This document shows, one piece after another, positions 1 through 7,898 of a stretch of DNA of 12,840 nucleotides. Made by a program: the position numbers and the translations under genes. Each line of letters begins with the position of its first letter. The stretch's first letter is position 1. The stretch is from assembly GCA_035541775.1 (NCBI GenBank), contig DATKMP010000142.1, forward strand, positions 1-12,840. The letters are read 5' to 3'. Origin of the DNA: DATKMP01 sp035541775 (lineage in GTDB: Bacteria > Bacteroidota > Ignavibacteria > UBA10030). Below the pieces are notes generated by a model. The model was not told the origin of the DNA. It worked only from the letters and a program-made list of their open reading frames with translations, and made no database searches.

Positions 1-45
1 CCCTTCTTCGTCCCTCGTCGGTTTATCACCTTCATCGGTGAGGCA

Positions 46-68
46 GAAAAAAGCTTCAGTCTTTTTTC
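46..68 (+). terminator. A+T-rich hairpin, possible terminator of an upstream gene
   Basis: An 8-bp perfect stem (GAAAAAAG at 46-53 pairing with CTTTTTTC at 61-68) encloses a 7-base loop, and the right arm is itself a T-run. It could end a gene lying before the window. The stem is almost all A-T, so it would be weak, and no upstream gene is visible to support the call. Another short stem (CACC/GGTG, about 27-40) lies just before it. Bases 1-154 contain no convincing coding sequence. Confidence 0.3.
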
Positions 69-134
69 AATTTAAAATAATGCCAATAAAGCATGGAACT
101 ATGTTTTTAACTTATCGGTTATACACATAAATAA

Positions 135-146
135 GACTAAATAGTC
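135..146. promoter_or_regulatory. GACTA-AA-TAGTC palindrome, candidate Rrf2 operator
   Basis: A perfect 5-bp inverted repeat (GACTA 135-139, TAGTC 142-146) with a 2-base centre lies about 20 bases before the preferred start of the Rrf2-family regulator. GACT/AGTC half-sites are known from IscR-type (Rrf2) operators, and members of this family often repress their own operon. A loose -10-like TATACA sits just upstream at 120-125, so a protein bound here would overlap or follow the transcription start. The assignment is inferred from position and symmetry; no second copy of the palindrome was found in the window. Confidence 0.45.
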
Positions 147-166
147 CGATTCTAATGATGAGCATT

Positions 167-592
167 ATGTTTAGCCGACAATGTGAATACGCGTTACAAG
201 CTGTGAGCTACTTGGCGCTTCAGCCCGAAGGGGAGTTGACGTCCATAAAAGAGTTAACCGGGCGCTTGAACATTCCCTATCATTTTCTTGGAAAGATACT
301 GCAAAATTTAGCGCAAAAAGAAATTCTCCTTTCCCAGAAGGGACGCGATGGAGGGTTTGCATTAGCCAAGCCTGCCAAAAAAATAACAATGTATAAGATT
401 GTTGAAGCAATCGACGGCATTGATTTTACAAGGCAATGCGTCATGGGATTTGCGGAATGCTCCAGCAAACATCCATGTGCTGTCCACACGCAGTGGAAAA
501 AAACAAGAACCGAACTATATGAACTGCTCTCCAAAAAAAATATAGCAGAAATGGCGCTTGAAAATCGGCGCCCTGAATATCAAGCACAATGA
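167..592 (+). CDS. Rrf2-family Fe-S transcriptional regulator (NsrR-like)
   Basis: This is a cytoplasmic DNA-binding regulator of the Rrf2 family (IscR/NsrR/RirA relatives), which sense NO, oxygen or Fe-S status through a bound cluster. The N-terminal winged helix is clear: SRQCEYALQAVSYLA, then LTGRLNIPYHFLGKILQNL as the recognition region, then the wing QKGRDGGFALAKP. Three cysteines arranged C-x6-C-x5-C, followed by A-V-H and W (CVMGFAEC, SSKHPC), are the usual cluster ligands. The start at 167 (MFSRQCEYAL) matches the family's normal N-terminus; ATGs at 155 and 158 would add only four or three residues, and none has a clear ribosome site. It heads a five-gene operon ending in nitric oxide reductase, which makes an NO-sensing, NsrR-like role the best guess. 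The exact subfamily cannot be settled by eye. Confidence 0.9.
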   Translation: MFSRQCEYALQAVSYLALQPEGELTSIKELTGRLNIPYHFLGKILQNLAQKEILLSQKGRDGGFALAKPAKKITMYKIVEAIDGIDFTRQCVMGFAECSSKHPCAVHTQWKKTRTELYELLSKKNIAEMALENRRPEYQAQ

Positions 593-611
593 ACCGATTT
601 CCCTGAAGACT

Positions 612-1733
612 ATGACGATCAAGAAGCTTCCTCCGGAATTACGAAAAAGAAAAAATGATTACCGAAAAGTACCGTTCTGGTATGCACGGTTAGCGTTGCG
701 ATTAAAAACAGATTCTCAATTTCTTCGCTCAACGGTACAATATGCCTTTATTTTTCTATGTGTTTGGATTGGAATAGAATTCTATTTGTTTATGAAATGG
801 GGACAATCTTCCGGCACTGAATCGTTCCACCAGCGGCCGCCGGGGTCCGAAGGATTTCTTCCGATCAGCGCTATCGTCAGTCTTTTCTATTGGCTTCAAA
901 CCGGCATCATCAATAATGTCCATCCGTCTGGATTTTTTATTCTTCTGGCAATTATCGCATTGAGTGCCTTTTTGAAGAAAGCATTCTGTAGCTGGCTTTG
1001 TCCGGTGGGAACGTTGAGTGAATCGCTGTGGATGCTGGGAACAAAAATCTTTGGCAAGAATCTTCGCCTTCCACGCTGGCTCGATTATCCTTTGCGGTCG
1101 CTCAAATATTTGCTGATGCTCTTTTTTGTCGTTTCCATCGGCACCATGGATGTGACGGTCTTGAAAGCTTTCATCTACAGTCCGTATAACAAAGTCGCCG
1201 ACATCAAAATGTATTTCTTCTTTGCCAATATTTCTTCGTTCGCCCTTTACACAATCATTGTTCTCGCCGTTTTATCGATTCTTATTAAAAATTTCTGGTG
1301 CCGTTATCTCTGCCCTTACGGCGCACTTCTTGGTTTCTTCAGTATGATAAGTCCGGTGAAGATTACACGCAAAGCTGCAACGTGCATCGATTGTGAACTT
1401 TGTACCAAGGCATGCCCGTCGGCTATTCATGTACACACGGCAGCGCGTGTGTGGAGCGATGAATGCACGAGTTGTTTTCAGTGTGTCGAAGCATGCCCGG
1501 TCAAGAATACGCTTGTGATGAGTAATGCTCAGGATGGAAAAGAAATCCCTTCATGGATTTTTGGAGTGCTTGTTGCGGCAGTCTTTCTTGCGATCACAGG
1601 CATGGCAATGTTGACCGGCCACTGGCAGAACAGTATTTCCAAAGAAGAATATGCAAAACGCATTCAACACATTGATTCGCCGTTATATCAACACAACCGC
1701 GGTCAGGTTGCTCAATACGGTCCAAATGATTAA
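612..1733 (+). CDS. Polytopic membrane 4Fe-4S protein, NapH/CcoG/NosR-like
   Basis: A 373-residue inner-membrane protein that probably moves electrons between the quinone pool or a reductant and redox partners. Several hydrophobic segments flank two cysteine motifs of the Fer4_5 type, CSWLCP (residues 126-131) and CRYLCP (230-235), as seen in NapH, NosR and CcoG. Two ferredoxin-type 4Fe-4S motifs follow: C258/C261/C264/C268 (CIDCELCTKACP) and C285/C288/C291/C295 (CTSCFQCVEACP). A final membrane helix lies near residues 314-334. The reading frame is open back to a TTG at 558 inside the preceding gene, but the ATG at 612, 19 bases after that gene's stop, is preferred. Related proteins occur beside NO and N2O reductase genes. 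Supplying electrons to, or assembling, the downstream qNOR is inference; qNORs normally take electrons from quinol directly. Confidence 0.85.
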   Translation: MTIKKLPPELRKRKNDYRKVPFWYARLALRLKTDSQFLRSTVQYAFIFLCVWIGIEFYLFMKWGQSSGTESFHQRPPGSEGFLPISAIVSLFYWLQTGIINNVHPSGFFILLAIIALSAFLKKAFCSWLCPVGTLSESLWMLGTKIFGKNLRLPRWLDYPLRSLKYLLMLFFVVSIGTMDVTVLKAFIYSPYNKVADIKMYFFFANISSFALYTIIVLAVLSILIKNFWCRYLCPYGALLGFFSMISPVKITRKAATCIDCELCTKACPSAIHVHTAARVWSDECTSCFQCVEACPVKNTLVMSNAQDGKEIPSWIFGVLVAAVFLAITGMAMLTGHWQNSISKEEYAKRIQHIDSPLYQHNRGQVAQYGPND

Positions 1734-1752
1734 CGAAAAAGGAAAACAAACA

Positions 1753-2070
1753 ATGGAAAAGAAAATTTTTCAAGACGTCGAACGCTATGCACCGGACAAG
1801 CATGTCCATGTCCCGCTTTTTACCAGCGACCGCACAAAAGTGCTTCTGCTCTGTCTTTCGGCAGGATTGAACGTACCGCCGCATTCGCATCCGGGGTTTG
1901 AAATCACACTCCAGCCGCTTAAAGGAAAAGCGCTGCTTCCGGTCGATGATAATAAAGAGATCGAACTGAAACCGGGAGAAATATATTTTGTTGACGGATC
2001 GATGAGCTTCAATCCGAAAAATCCATTTCGTGAAAACTTCGAAATGCTCATTCATTTGATCAAAAAATAA
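1753..2070 (+). CDS. Small single-domain cupin protein
   Basis: A 105-residue soluble protein with one cupin beta-barrel. The first cupin motif is PPHSHPGFE (residues 42-50), offering H44, H46 and E50 as metal ligands. The second motif, LKPGEIYFVDGSMSF (72-86), lacks the usual histidine, so metal binding may be incomplete. The start at 1753 is preferred because AAAAAGGA lies about 7-14 bases before it and it follows the previous stop by 19 bases; an earlier ATG at 1726 would overlap the upstream gene. Its place in the NO operon suggests a stress, small-molecule or metal-binding role. No enzymatic activity can be assigned from sequence alone. Confidence 0.82.
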   Translation: MEKKIFQDVERYAPDKHVHVPLFTSDRTKVLLLCLSAGLNVPPHSHPGFEITLQPLKGKALLPVDDNKEIELKPGEIYFVDGSMSFNPKNPFRENFEMLIHLIKK

Positions 2071-2093
2071 TGGAATAGGCATGAACAATCCTT

Positions 2094-2618
2094 ATGCGGG
2101 ATGAATCTGTGATCAATAAATATTTCACAAAGGATCATCGACGACTCGAATCTTTGCTGCATCGTGCATTCAATTCTCGTGAAAACATTGATGAAACGGC
2201 GTACGCAGAATTCCGTTCCGGATTGTTAAAGCATATTGCCATGGAAGAAAAAATCTTGATTCCTGCTCTGAGCAACGTTCGGGACGGCGCACCGTATCCG
2301 CTTGCAGCACAATTACGATTGGAACATGGTGCAATCGCTTCGTTGTTAGTGCTGCCTCCGAGTGTTACGGTTAAGAACGTACTTCTCGGCATTCTTCAAC
2401 ATCATAATAAACGCGAAGAATCAGAGAGTGGACTTTATTCGGATTGCGATTGCCTTTTGTCGAATGCGCCAGAAAACATAATGCAGAAAACCATGAGGTA
2501 CCCGGATGTTCCTGTGATGCCTTACAATGATTCGCCGCATGCTCACGATGCTGCACGGCGTGCCGTTGCACGTGCCGGATACGACTTCGATACACTCATG
2601 AATACTCCAACCATTTAA
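2094..2618 (+). CDS. Hemerythrin-like (HHE) di-iron protein
   Basis: A 174-residue cytoplasmic protein with the four-helix HHE domain that binds a di-iron centre. Candidate ligands appear in the expected order: H15 (KDHRRLESLL), H47 and E51 or E52 (LLKHIAMEEKILIPAL), H78 (LRLEHGAIASLL), and H103/H104 with E108 (ILQHHNKREE). Hemerythrin-like proteins bind O2 or NO, and the YtfE/RIC group repairs Fe-S centres after nitrosative damage. This one lacks the cysteine-rich ScdA N-terminal domain and carries an extra C-terminal stretch of about 35 residues (PVMPYNDSPHAHDAA onward). It lies 23 bases after the cupin gene and 12 before the NO reductase gene, which supports NO handling. No clear ribosome site precedes the ATG. 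A seven-codon reading frame beginning at 2081 overlaps its start but is probably meaningless. Confidence 0.86.
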   Translation: MRDESVINKYFTKDHRRLESLLHRAFNSRENIDETAYAEFRSGLLKHIAMEEKILIPALSNVRDGAPYPLAAQLRLEHGAIASLLVLPPSVTVKNVLLGILQHHNKREESESGLYSDCDCLLSNAPENIMQKTMRYPDVPVMPYNDSPHAHDAARRAVARAGYDFDTLMNTPTI

Positions 2619-2630
2619 AGGAAAGAACCT

Positions 2631-4856
2631 ATGAAACGTTATTGGATTGCTTTTACCACGGTTATCTTTATCGGATTTTTAGTTCTGGGATGGGCTGGAT
2701 GGCGCATCTATCAGGAAAAACCTCCGATCCCCGATACCGTTGTTACAACCGACGGAAAAGTTATTGTTACGAGCGGAGAAATTTCCGAAGGCCAGAATGT
2801 CTGGCAGGCGATGGGTGGCATGGAACTTGGTTCAGTGTGGGGGCATGGAAGTTACGTCGCTCCCGATTGGTCTGCCGATTGGCTGCATAGAGAATGTGTT
2901 TTTATTTTAGACGCCTGGTCGGTTCGTGATCATGGGAAAAAATATGCTGAACTCAATGCGGAGCTTCAAGCATTCTATCGTGAACGGTTAGCCGGGATGA
3001 TGCGAAAGAATACGTTCGACCCACAAACAGGAAAAGTCGTTCTCGATTCCATCCGCGGCGAAGCGTTTGAAGCGAATGTAAAATATTTCTCAAAAGTATT
3101 CTCCGCAGGAAAATCTGAATACGCAATTCCAAGCGGCGCGCTGACTGACTCTGTAAAGCTCCGTCAGCTTTCGGCATTTTTCTTCTGGACGTCGTGGGCT
3201 GCATCCACAAACCGCCCGGGCGATGAAGTGACATACACCAGCAACTGGCCGCATGAGGAATTGGTCGACAATCATCCCACAGCGGATGCGGTGGTGTGGA
3301 CGGGCGTCAGCATCATTCTGCTGCTCGCTGGTATCGGTGCGATGGTGTGGTATCACGCGTCGAATGCGTCGGAGTCGCTGCCGCACATGGTTCCAGATTC
3401 CGATCCGCTGTTCAACAGCGAACACACGCCGTCGCAGCGGGCAACGCTCAAGTATTTCTTTATTGTGTCGGCGTTGATTCTTGTTCAGATTTGCGTCGGC
3501 ATTATCACCGCGCATTATGGCGTGGAAGGAAACGGGTTCTACGGAATCCCGATGAGTAAATGGCTGCCGTATGTGGTAACGCGAACGTGGCATGTGCAGC
3601 TCGGTATTTTCTGGATCGCCACCGCATGGCTTGCAGCAGGACTGTATATTGCACCCGCCGTCAGCGGAAAAGAAATGAAAGGCCAGCAGTTTGGTGTGAA
3701 CGTTCTCTTCGGCGCTCTGCTTCTTGTGGTCGTCGGCTCGATGGCCGGAGAATGGCTGAGCATCAATCATAAATTATCCGGCGATGCATGGTTTTATTTC
3801 GGCCATCAGGGATACGAGTATGTCGATCTCGGAAGAGTGTGGCAAATCGCTCTCACTATCGGCTTAATGCTCTGGGTGTACCTCATCGGCAGAAATATTT
3901 TTGTTGCCATCCGGCGCAACGATGAACACAAATCGCTTCTCGTACTTTTTCTTATTGCTGCCATCGCCATCGGCGGTTTCTATGTGGCTGGTTTAATGTG
4001 GGGCAAGCACACCAATCTTGCTATTGCAGAATACTGGCGCTGGTGGGTTGTGCATTTGTGGGTAGAAGGATTTTTTGAAGTCTTCGCGACAGTCGTCATC
4101 ATCTTTATGTTTTCACGTTTAAAATTGATTCGCGTAAAAACGGCAAACACCGCCGTCATTCTGTCTTCAACCGTCTATCTATCAGGCGGAATTATCGGCA
4201 CGTTGCATCATCTGTATTTCTCCGGCACGCCCACGCCCATCCTTGCGTTCGGCGCTGTGTTCAGCGCGCTGGAAGTTGTTCCGCTCGTGCTCGCCGGATT
4301 CGAAGCATGGGAAAACATTAAACTTTCGCGCGCCGCCGAATGGATCAAGAATTATAAATGGCCGATCTATTTCTTTATCTCGGTCGCGTTCTGGAATATG
4401 ATCGGCGCAGGATTGTTCGGCTTCATGATCAATCCGCCGATCGCTCTGTATTACATGCAGGGATTGAATACCACGCCGGTTCACGGGCACGCCGCATTAT
4501 TCGGTGTGTACGGCATGCTCGGCATCGGTTTAATGCTCTTCTGTCTACGCGTTATGTGGGTACGGCAGGAGTGGAAAGAAAAGATGCTAAAGTTTTCCTT
4601 CTGGTCGCTCAACATCGGATTGATGACGATGGTTGTTGGAAGCCTTCTGCCGGTCGGTTTGATGCAAACATGGGCATCGGTCAAGTACGGATATTGGTAT
4701 GCACGAAGTGCGGAATTTCTGAACTCACCGATGGTTGATACCATCAAGTGGTCGAGAATTTTCGGCGATACCATCTTTGCCCTCGGCGCGCTTGCACTTG
4801 TGCTGTTCGTCTTCGGATTGGTAACCGGGCATTCGCTCAAGAAAAATAAATCTTAA
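2631..4856 (+). CDS. norZ: Quinol-dependent nitric oxide reductase, single subunit (qNOR)
   Basis: A 741-residue inner-membrane enzyme reducing two NO to N2O with electrons from quinol; a member of the heme-copper oxidase superfamily. After one N-terminal helix (about 5-26) there is a periplasmic domain (about 30-215) corresponding to a fused NorC part. It has no CxxCH heme c motif, as expected for qNOR rather than cNOR. The catalytic core follows: H321 (TRTWHVQLG, probable low-spin heme b ligand), H475 and E479 (HLWVEGFFE, FeB ligands), H526/H527 (GTLHHLYFSG, FeB), E548 (ALEVVPL) and H618/H620 (VHGHAALFG, heme b3 and b ligands). Length and motif order fit a full, intact enzyme. An AAAGGAAAG ribosome site lies about 6 bases before the ATG, the best in the operon. 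Gene names in use are norZ or norB. Confidence 0.95.
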   Translation: MKRYWIAFTTVIFIGFLVLGWAGWRIYQEKPPIPDTVVTTDGKVIVTSGEISEGQNVWQAMGGMELGSVWGHGSYVAPDWSADWLHRECVFILDAWSVRDHGKKYAELNAELQAFYRERLAGMMRKNTFDPQTGKVVLDSIRGEAFEANVKYFSKVFSAGKSEYAIPSGALTDSVKLRQLSAFFFWTSWAASTNRPGDEVTYTSNWPHEELVDNHPTADAVVWTGVSIILLLAGIGAMVWYHASNASESLPHMVPDSDPLFNSEHTPSQRATLKYFFIVSALILVQICVGIITAHYGVEGNGFYGIPMSKWLPYVVTRTWHVQLGIFWIATAWLAAGLYIAPAVSGKEMKGQQFGVNVLFGALLLVVVGSMAGEWLSINHKLSGDAWFYFGHQGYEYVDLGRVWQIALTIGLMLWVYLIGRNIFVAIRRNDEHKSLLVLFLIAAIAIGGFYVAGLMWGKHTNLAIAEYWRWWVVHLWVEGFFEVFATVVIIFMFSRLKLIRVKTANTAVILSSTVYLSGGIIGTLHHLYFSGTPTPILAFGAVFSALEVVPLVLAGFEAWENIKLSRAAEWIKNYKWPIYFFISVAFWNMIGAGLFGFMINPPIALYYMQGLNTTPVHGHAALFGVYGMLGIGLMLFCLRVMWVRQEWKEKMLKFSFWSLNIGLMTMVVGSLLPVGLMQTWASVKYGYWYARSAEFLNSPMVDTIKWSRIFGDTIFALGALALVLFVFGLVTGHSLKKNKS

Positions 4857-4880
4857 CATAAGAAGTTCTATGAAATCACT

Positions 4881-4928
4881 GGGCAGAGGGTGAAACGATC
4901 TATGGCCTCGATGACGATCCTTCTGCCC
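4881..4928. repeat. Imperfect inverted repeat after norZ
   Basis: GGGCAGA (4881-4887) pairs with TCTGCCC (4922-4928), and GG (4888-4889) with CC (4919-4920) around one bulged base, giving a 9-bp stem with a loop of about 30 bases. The loop holds a further GATC/GATC pairing. A T-rich stretch (TTTGTTTTTT) starts about 20 bases downstream, so it is not a classical rho-independent terminator, although it could help end the norZ transcript. The rest of the 4857-5159 gap has long open frames on both strands but no recognisable protein, no ribosome site and no domain. Confidence 0.4.
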
Positions 4929-5159
4929 GGCTCATTGTTATGAATTTGTTTTTTGAAAAAAGGAAAGCGCGCCGCATCAAGTCTGGAACACACTATACTT
5001 TTCCGGATGCTCCCAACAAAAGGAAAAGATGATAACAAATTGATCGGGATGGTTTTCAGCGCTGCGAGTACTGTGGGCAGCAAACAAGTTGTTCCACCGA
5101 AAGACTTGGGCGGTTTAATCTCCTTAACTTTTTTGTCGTTTAGCAACAACATTTCTCGA

Positions 5160-7898
5160 TCAAAATTTTACAGTTATTCCGAATGTCGGTAAGAGTGGCC
5201 ATAAGTTATGTTCGACAATTTTTGGATTTCCTTGGCTATCATATTCGTAAGAATATGATTGGATATTGTTAAAGTTCAGCAAATTGCTGATATCGATAAA
5301 CGCAGAGGCCGGAAAGCCAAAAAGAGAAAATTCTTTTGAAGCACGAACATCAACCCTTCTATACGCTGGCAAATATGCAGAATTTAAACTTCCCCTTTTC
5401 CAATTCCAAACATTTCCTTTTTGATCATACTCCGCTACCGAAGGCGTATATGGATATCCACTACCGTATGTCATCCGTGTGGTGATATTCCATTCTTTCC
5501 CGAGATCGATTTCCGTTAATATTGCGAGCGTGTGCCGTTGGTCCGTATTTCTTGGAAAGTAATATCCGATCGTATCCGGCGCCGTAAATTTTTGTTCTGA
5601 TTGTAAATAGCTGTAACTGAACCATCCAAACATACCTGGCAACGCGTACATCAAATAGCAATCGAATCCTGCCGCATAACCGATCGCATCATTTTTCCGT
5701 GAATAGTAGACGCGGCCACTGCTGGAGACGAATGATGAGATAAGATTATCGTACTGTTTATCATACACGGTTAATTTATATTTCAATTGTGTCTGATGTA
5801 TTTCATCCGAATAAATATTGCCGTCGGCTCCGACAACATAATGAATTGCCTGTTGAGATTTTGTGTTCGTATCGGACGAAATAGAACTTTGAAGCTGCTG
5901 GTATATCGGCGATTGATAATACACTCCCCACGCACCGCGCAGCGTCAGGTCGGGAGAAGGCGCAAACGCCAGACTAATGCGAGGACTCCACGTAAGATCT
6001 TTATTCAGTCCGAAATAATCAACACGGGCTCCTGCATTTAGCACGATTGACTCTGAAATCTGAAAAATATTTTCAAGGTACGCATATTCTTTGTTTGCCT
6101 GGGCATCAATATGATCAAACCCGGCCGTTCCGTTATTTAAATTGATATACCATAAACTATCGTCCACAAGGGGATAGCGATAATCGTTGGTGGAATATGC
6201 GAATGTTTGCTGATCCTGTAATTGCTGATAATAATAAATATGCTGAAAACTTGCTCCAGCTTTTATATTGTATCCAGAATTTAACTGCCAATCGTATGAT
6301 GCATTCATTTCCCAAGTTTGGATATGGAGGTTGTTGTCGTAATAGTAGTTGGTGTTGCTTTTATAAAACGCATCGATAGGACCCGTTCTCAAAACGGAAT
6401 GAAACAGATTATTGTACAAATCGAGTTCGGTGGAGTGTTCCACTTCAATTTCATCATAACAGGATAATTCCGTTTTCAGCATGGAAGAAGAAGAAAGAAT
6501 TGCTACATTTTGCAGCGCGATCATTGTTGTATAATAATGTGCGTGCTCTTCCGATGAATCATGCCATGCCTGCGAAAGCGATCCTGAAAGATTCGTATTG
6601 GTGATGTACGAATTCGTGAACGAACTGCTGGATTGAATATCGGGATTTTCATAATAGTTATCTCCCGCTTGAATAACTTTTAGCAAGAGCTTGTCTTTCG
6701 GCGTCATCTGGTACGAGAAAACTCCTTGCACATCATAATACGACGGATGAATTAACGCACCGGGGTCAACCATGTTTACTTCATATTGAAGGTAGCTTTG
6801 CCGAAAGCCGATAATAAACGATCCGTTGCTGCCAAGCGGTCCTTCGATCAATCCATCCGCATCGGTCAAACTCAGGCTTGCTTGACCTTTCATACGATCC
6901 CGATCTCCTTCGCGGTAATCGATATCCAACACGGAACTTAACCTGTCACCGTACCGTGCGCTAAATCCGCCGGTAATGAGGTCCATCTTTTTAATTAAGT
7001 CGGTATTGAAAATCCCGATACTGACATTTGATGCTTCTTTGATATGGTAGGGTTCATACACTTCTGAACCGTTGATCAAAACAAGATTTTCATTCTCGTC
7101 GCCGCCATGAACATTGAATTTTGCGCTCAGCTCGTTATCGTTCGAAACACCCGGCAGCAATTGCACGCTCCGGAGCACATCGGACATGAGGCCGGTCGAT
7201 TTCTTCATGGTTTCGCTTTGCATCGTCAAGATGTTAATTTCTTGTTGCGTAAGCTTTTCTTCTTGTGTCGCATACACGGTTACATCCTGCAGCATCATAT
7301 CGAGCGAATTCATTTCTATGACGATACTTGTATCTTTGTGCACATCGATATCCAGCACGGTCGCCTTGAATCCCACATAACTGCACCGGAATTGATATGC
7401 TCCGGGAGCAAGATGAAATAAAAACTTTCCATTTTCATCGGCAGCCATGCCTTCCGCAGTCACCAGATTTATGATACTGGCATACGGTAGCGGTTCTTTC
7501 GTCGTCGCATTATAGATTGTTCCGCGGACCGAATATGTTTGATGCATTTGCGCCGAATCTGCTTTCACAATCAATTGGTGATCGATGCGGGTAAACGCCA
7601 GACCGAGTTGTTTCCCGGCTTCGCATAACACATGATAAAGATTATCATGCTGCAGCGGAAGAACAACAACTGTTTTTAAGGGAAGTTCACTGGATTCAAA
7701 ACAAAACTTCCAATCACTTTGTTGTTCGATGGTGTGAAATATTTGTTCCAGCGTATGTGCCGATTTTTCAAAAGTAATGATGCATCCATGCAGATCAGAT
7801 TGTATTTCAAGTTTTTCTTCTGCCGGCACGGAGACAGACCATGACATCCAGAGAAAGAGTACAATGTGCAACGTACGAAAGCGCAGAATTGTTGTCAT
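5160..7898 (-). CDS. TonB-dependent outer-membrane receptor with STN signalling domain
   Basis: A 912-residue outer-membrane receptor and transporter. A signal peptide (about 1-26, ending SVPA) is followed by an STN domain (about 38-112, HTLEQIFHTIEQQSDWKF to HQLIVK), a carboxypeptidase-regulatory-like beta-sandwich (about 122-195), a plug domain (about 225-330: VLRSVQLLPGVSN, FNVHGGDENENLVLINGS, GGFSARYGDRLSSVLDI) and a 22-strand-type barrel ending in the aromatic FGITVKF. The STN domain in FecA-type receptors contacts the anti-sigma factor, and here FecR- and FecI-like genes lie directly upstream. The start codon shares ATGA with the fecR-like stop, so translation is probably coupled. No SusD-like, siderophore or glycan gene is next to it, so the substrate (iron complex, peptide or glycan) is unknown. 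It converges on norZ. Confidence 0.92.
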   Translation of the reverse strand: MTTILRFRTLHIVLFLWMSWSVSVPAEEKLEIQSDLHGCIITFEKSAHTLEQIFHTIEQQSDWKFCFESSELPLKTVVVLPLQHDNLYHVLCEAGKQLGLAFTRIDHQLIVKADSAQMHQTYSVRGTIYNATTKEPLPYASIINLVTAEGMAADENGKFLFHLAPGAYQFRCSYVGFKATVLDIDVHKDTSIVIEMNSLDMMLQDVTVYATQEEKLTQQEINILTMQSETMKKSTGLMSDVLRSVQLLPGVSNDNELSAKFNVHGGDENENLVLINGSEVYEPYHIKEASNVSIGIFNTDLIKKMDLITGGFSARYGDRLSSVLDIDYREGDRDRMKGQASLSLTDADGLIEGPLGSNGSFIIGFRQSYLQYEVNMVDPGALIHPSYYDVQGVFSYQMTPKDKLLLKVIQAGDNYYENPDIQSSSSFTNSYITNTNLSGSLSQAWHDSSEEHAHYYTTMIALQNVAILSSSSMLKTELSCYDEIEVEHSTELDLYNNLFHSVLRTGPIDAFYKSNTNYYYDNNLHIQTWEMNASYDWQLNSGYNIKAGASFQHIYYYQQLQDQQTFAYSTNDYRYPLVDDSLWYINLNNGTAGFDHIDAQANKEYAYLENIFQISESIVLNAGARVDYFGLNKDLTWSPRISLAFAPSPDLTLRGAWGVYYQSPIYQQLQSSISSDTNTKSQQAIHYVVGADGNIYSDEIHQTQLKYKLTVYDKQYDNLISSFVSSSGRVYYSRKNDAIGYAAGFDCYLMYALPGMFGWFSYSYLQSEQKFTAPDTIGYYFPRNTDQRHTLAILTEIDLGKEWNITTRMTYGSGYPYTPSVAEYDQKGNVWNWKRGSLNSAYLPAYRRVDVRASKEFSLFGFPASAFIDISNLLNFNNIQSYSYEYDSQGNPKIVEHNLWPLLPTFGITVKF

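Noticed and set aside
147..156. 10-base match CGATTCTAAT to the complement of 9827-9836
   Set aside because: Given the number of 10-base words in 12.8 kb, a few such matches are expected by chance, so it is not called as a shared operator.
558..611. TTG start for the NapH-like gene overlapping the Rrf2 gene
   Set aside because: The extra 18 residues are the Rrf2 C-terminal codons read in another frame; the ATG at 612 gives a normal N-terminus and a spacing like that of the other operon genes.
1594..2088. 164-codon - strand open frame over the cupin gene
   Set aside because: It spans the boundary of two well-supported + strand genes and shows no domain.
3090..3770. 226-codon - strand open frame inside norZ
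   Set aside because: It is a shadow of norZ, rich in Arg, His and Cys as expected for an antisense frame of a membrane protein, while the + strand has full catalytic motifs.
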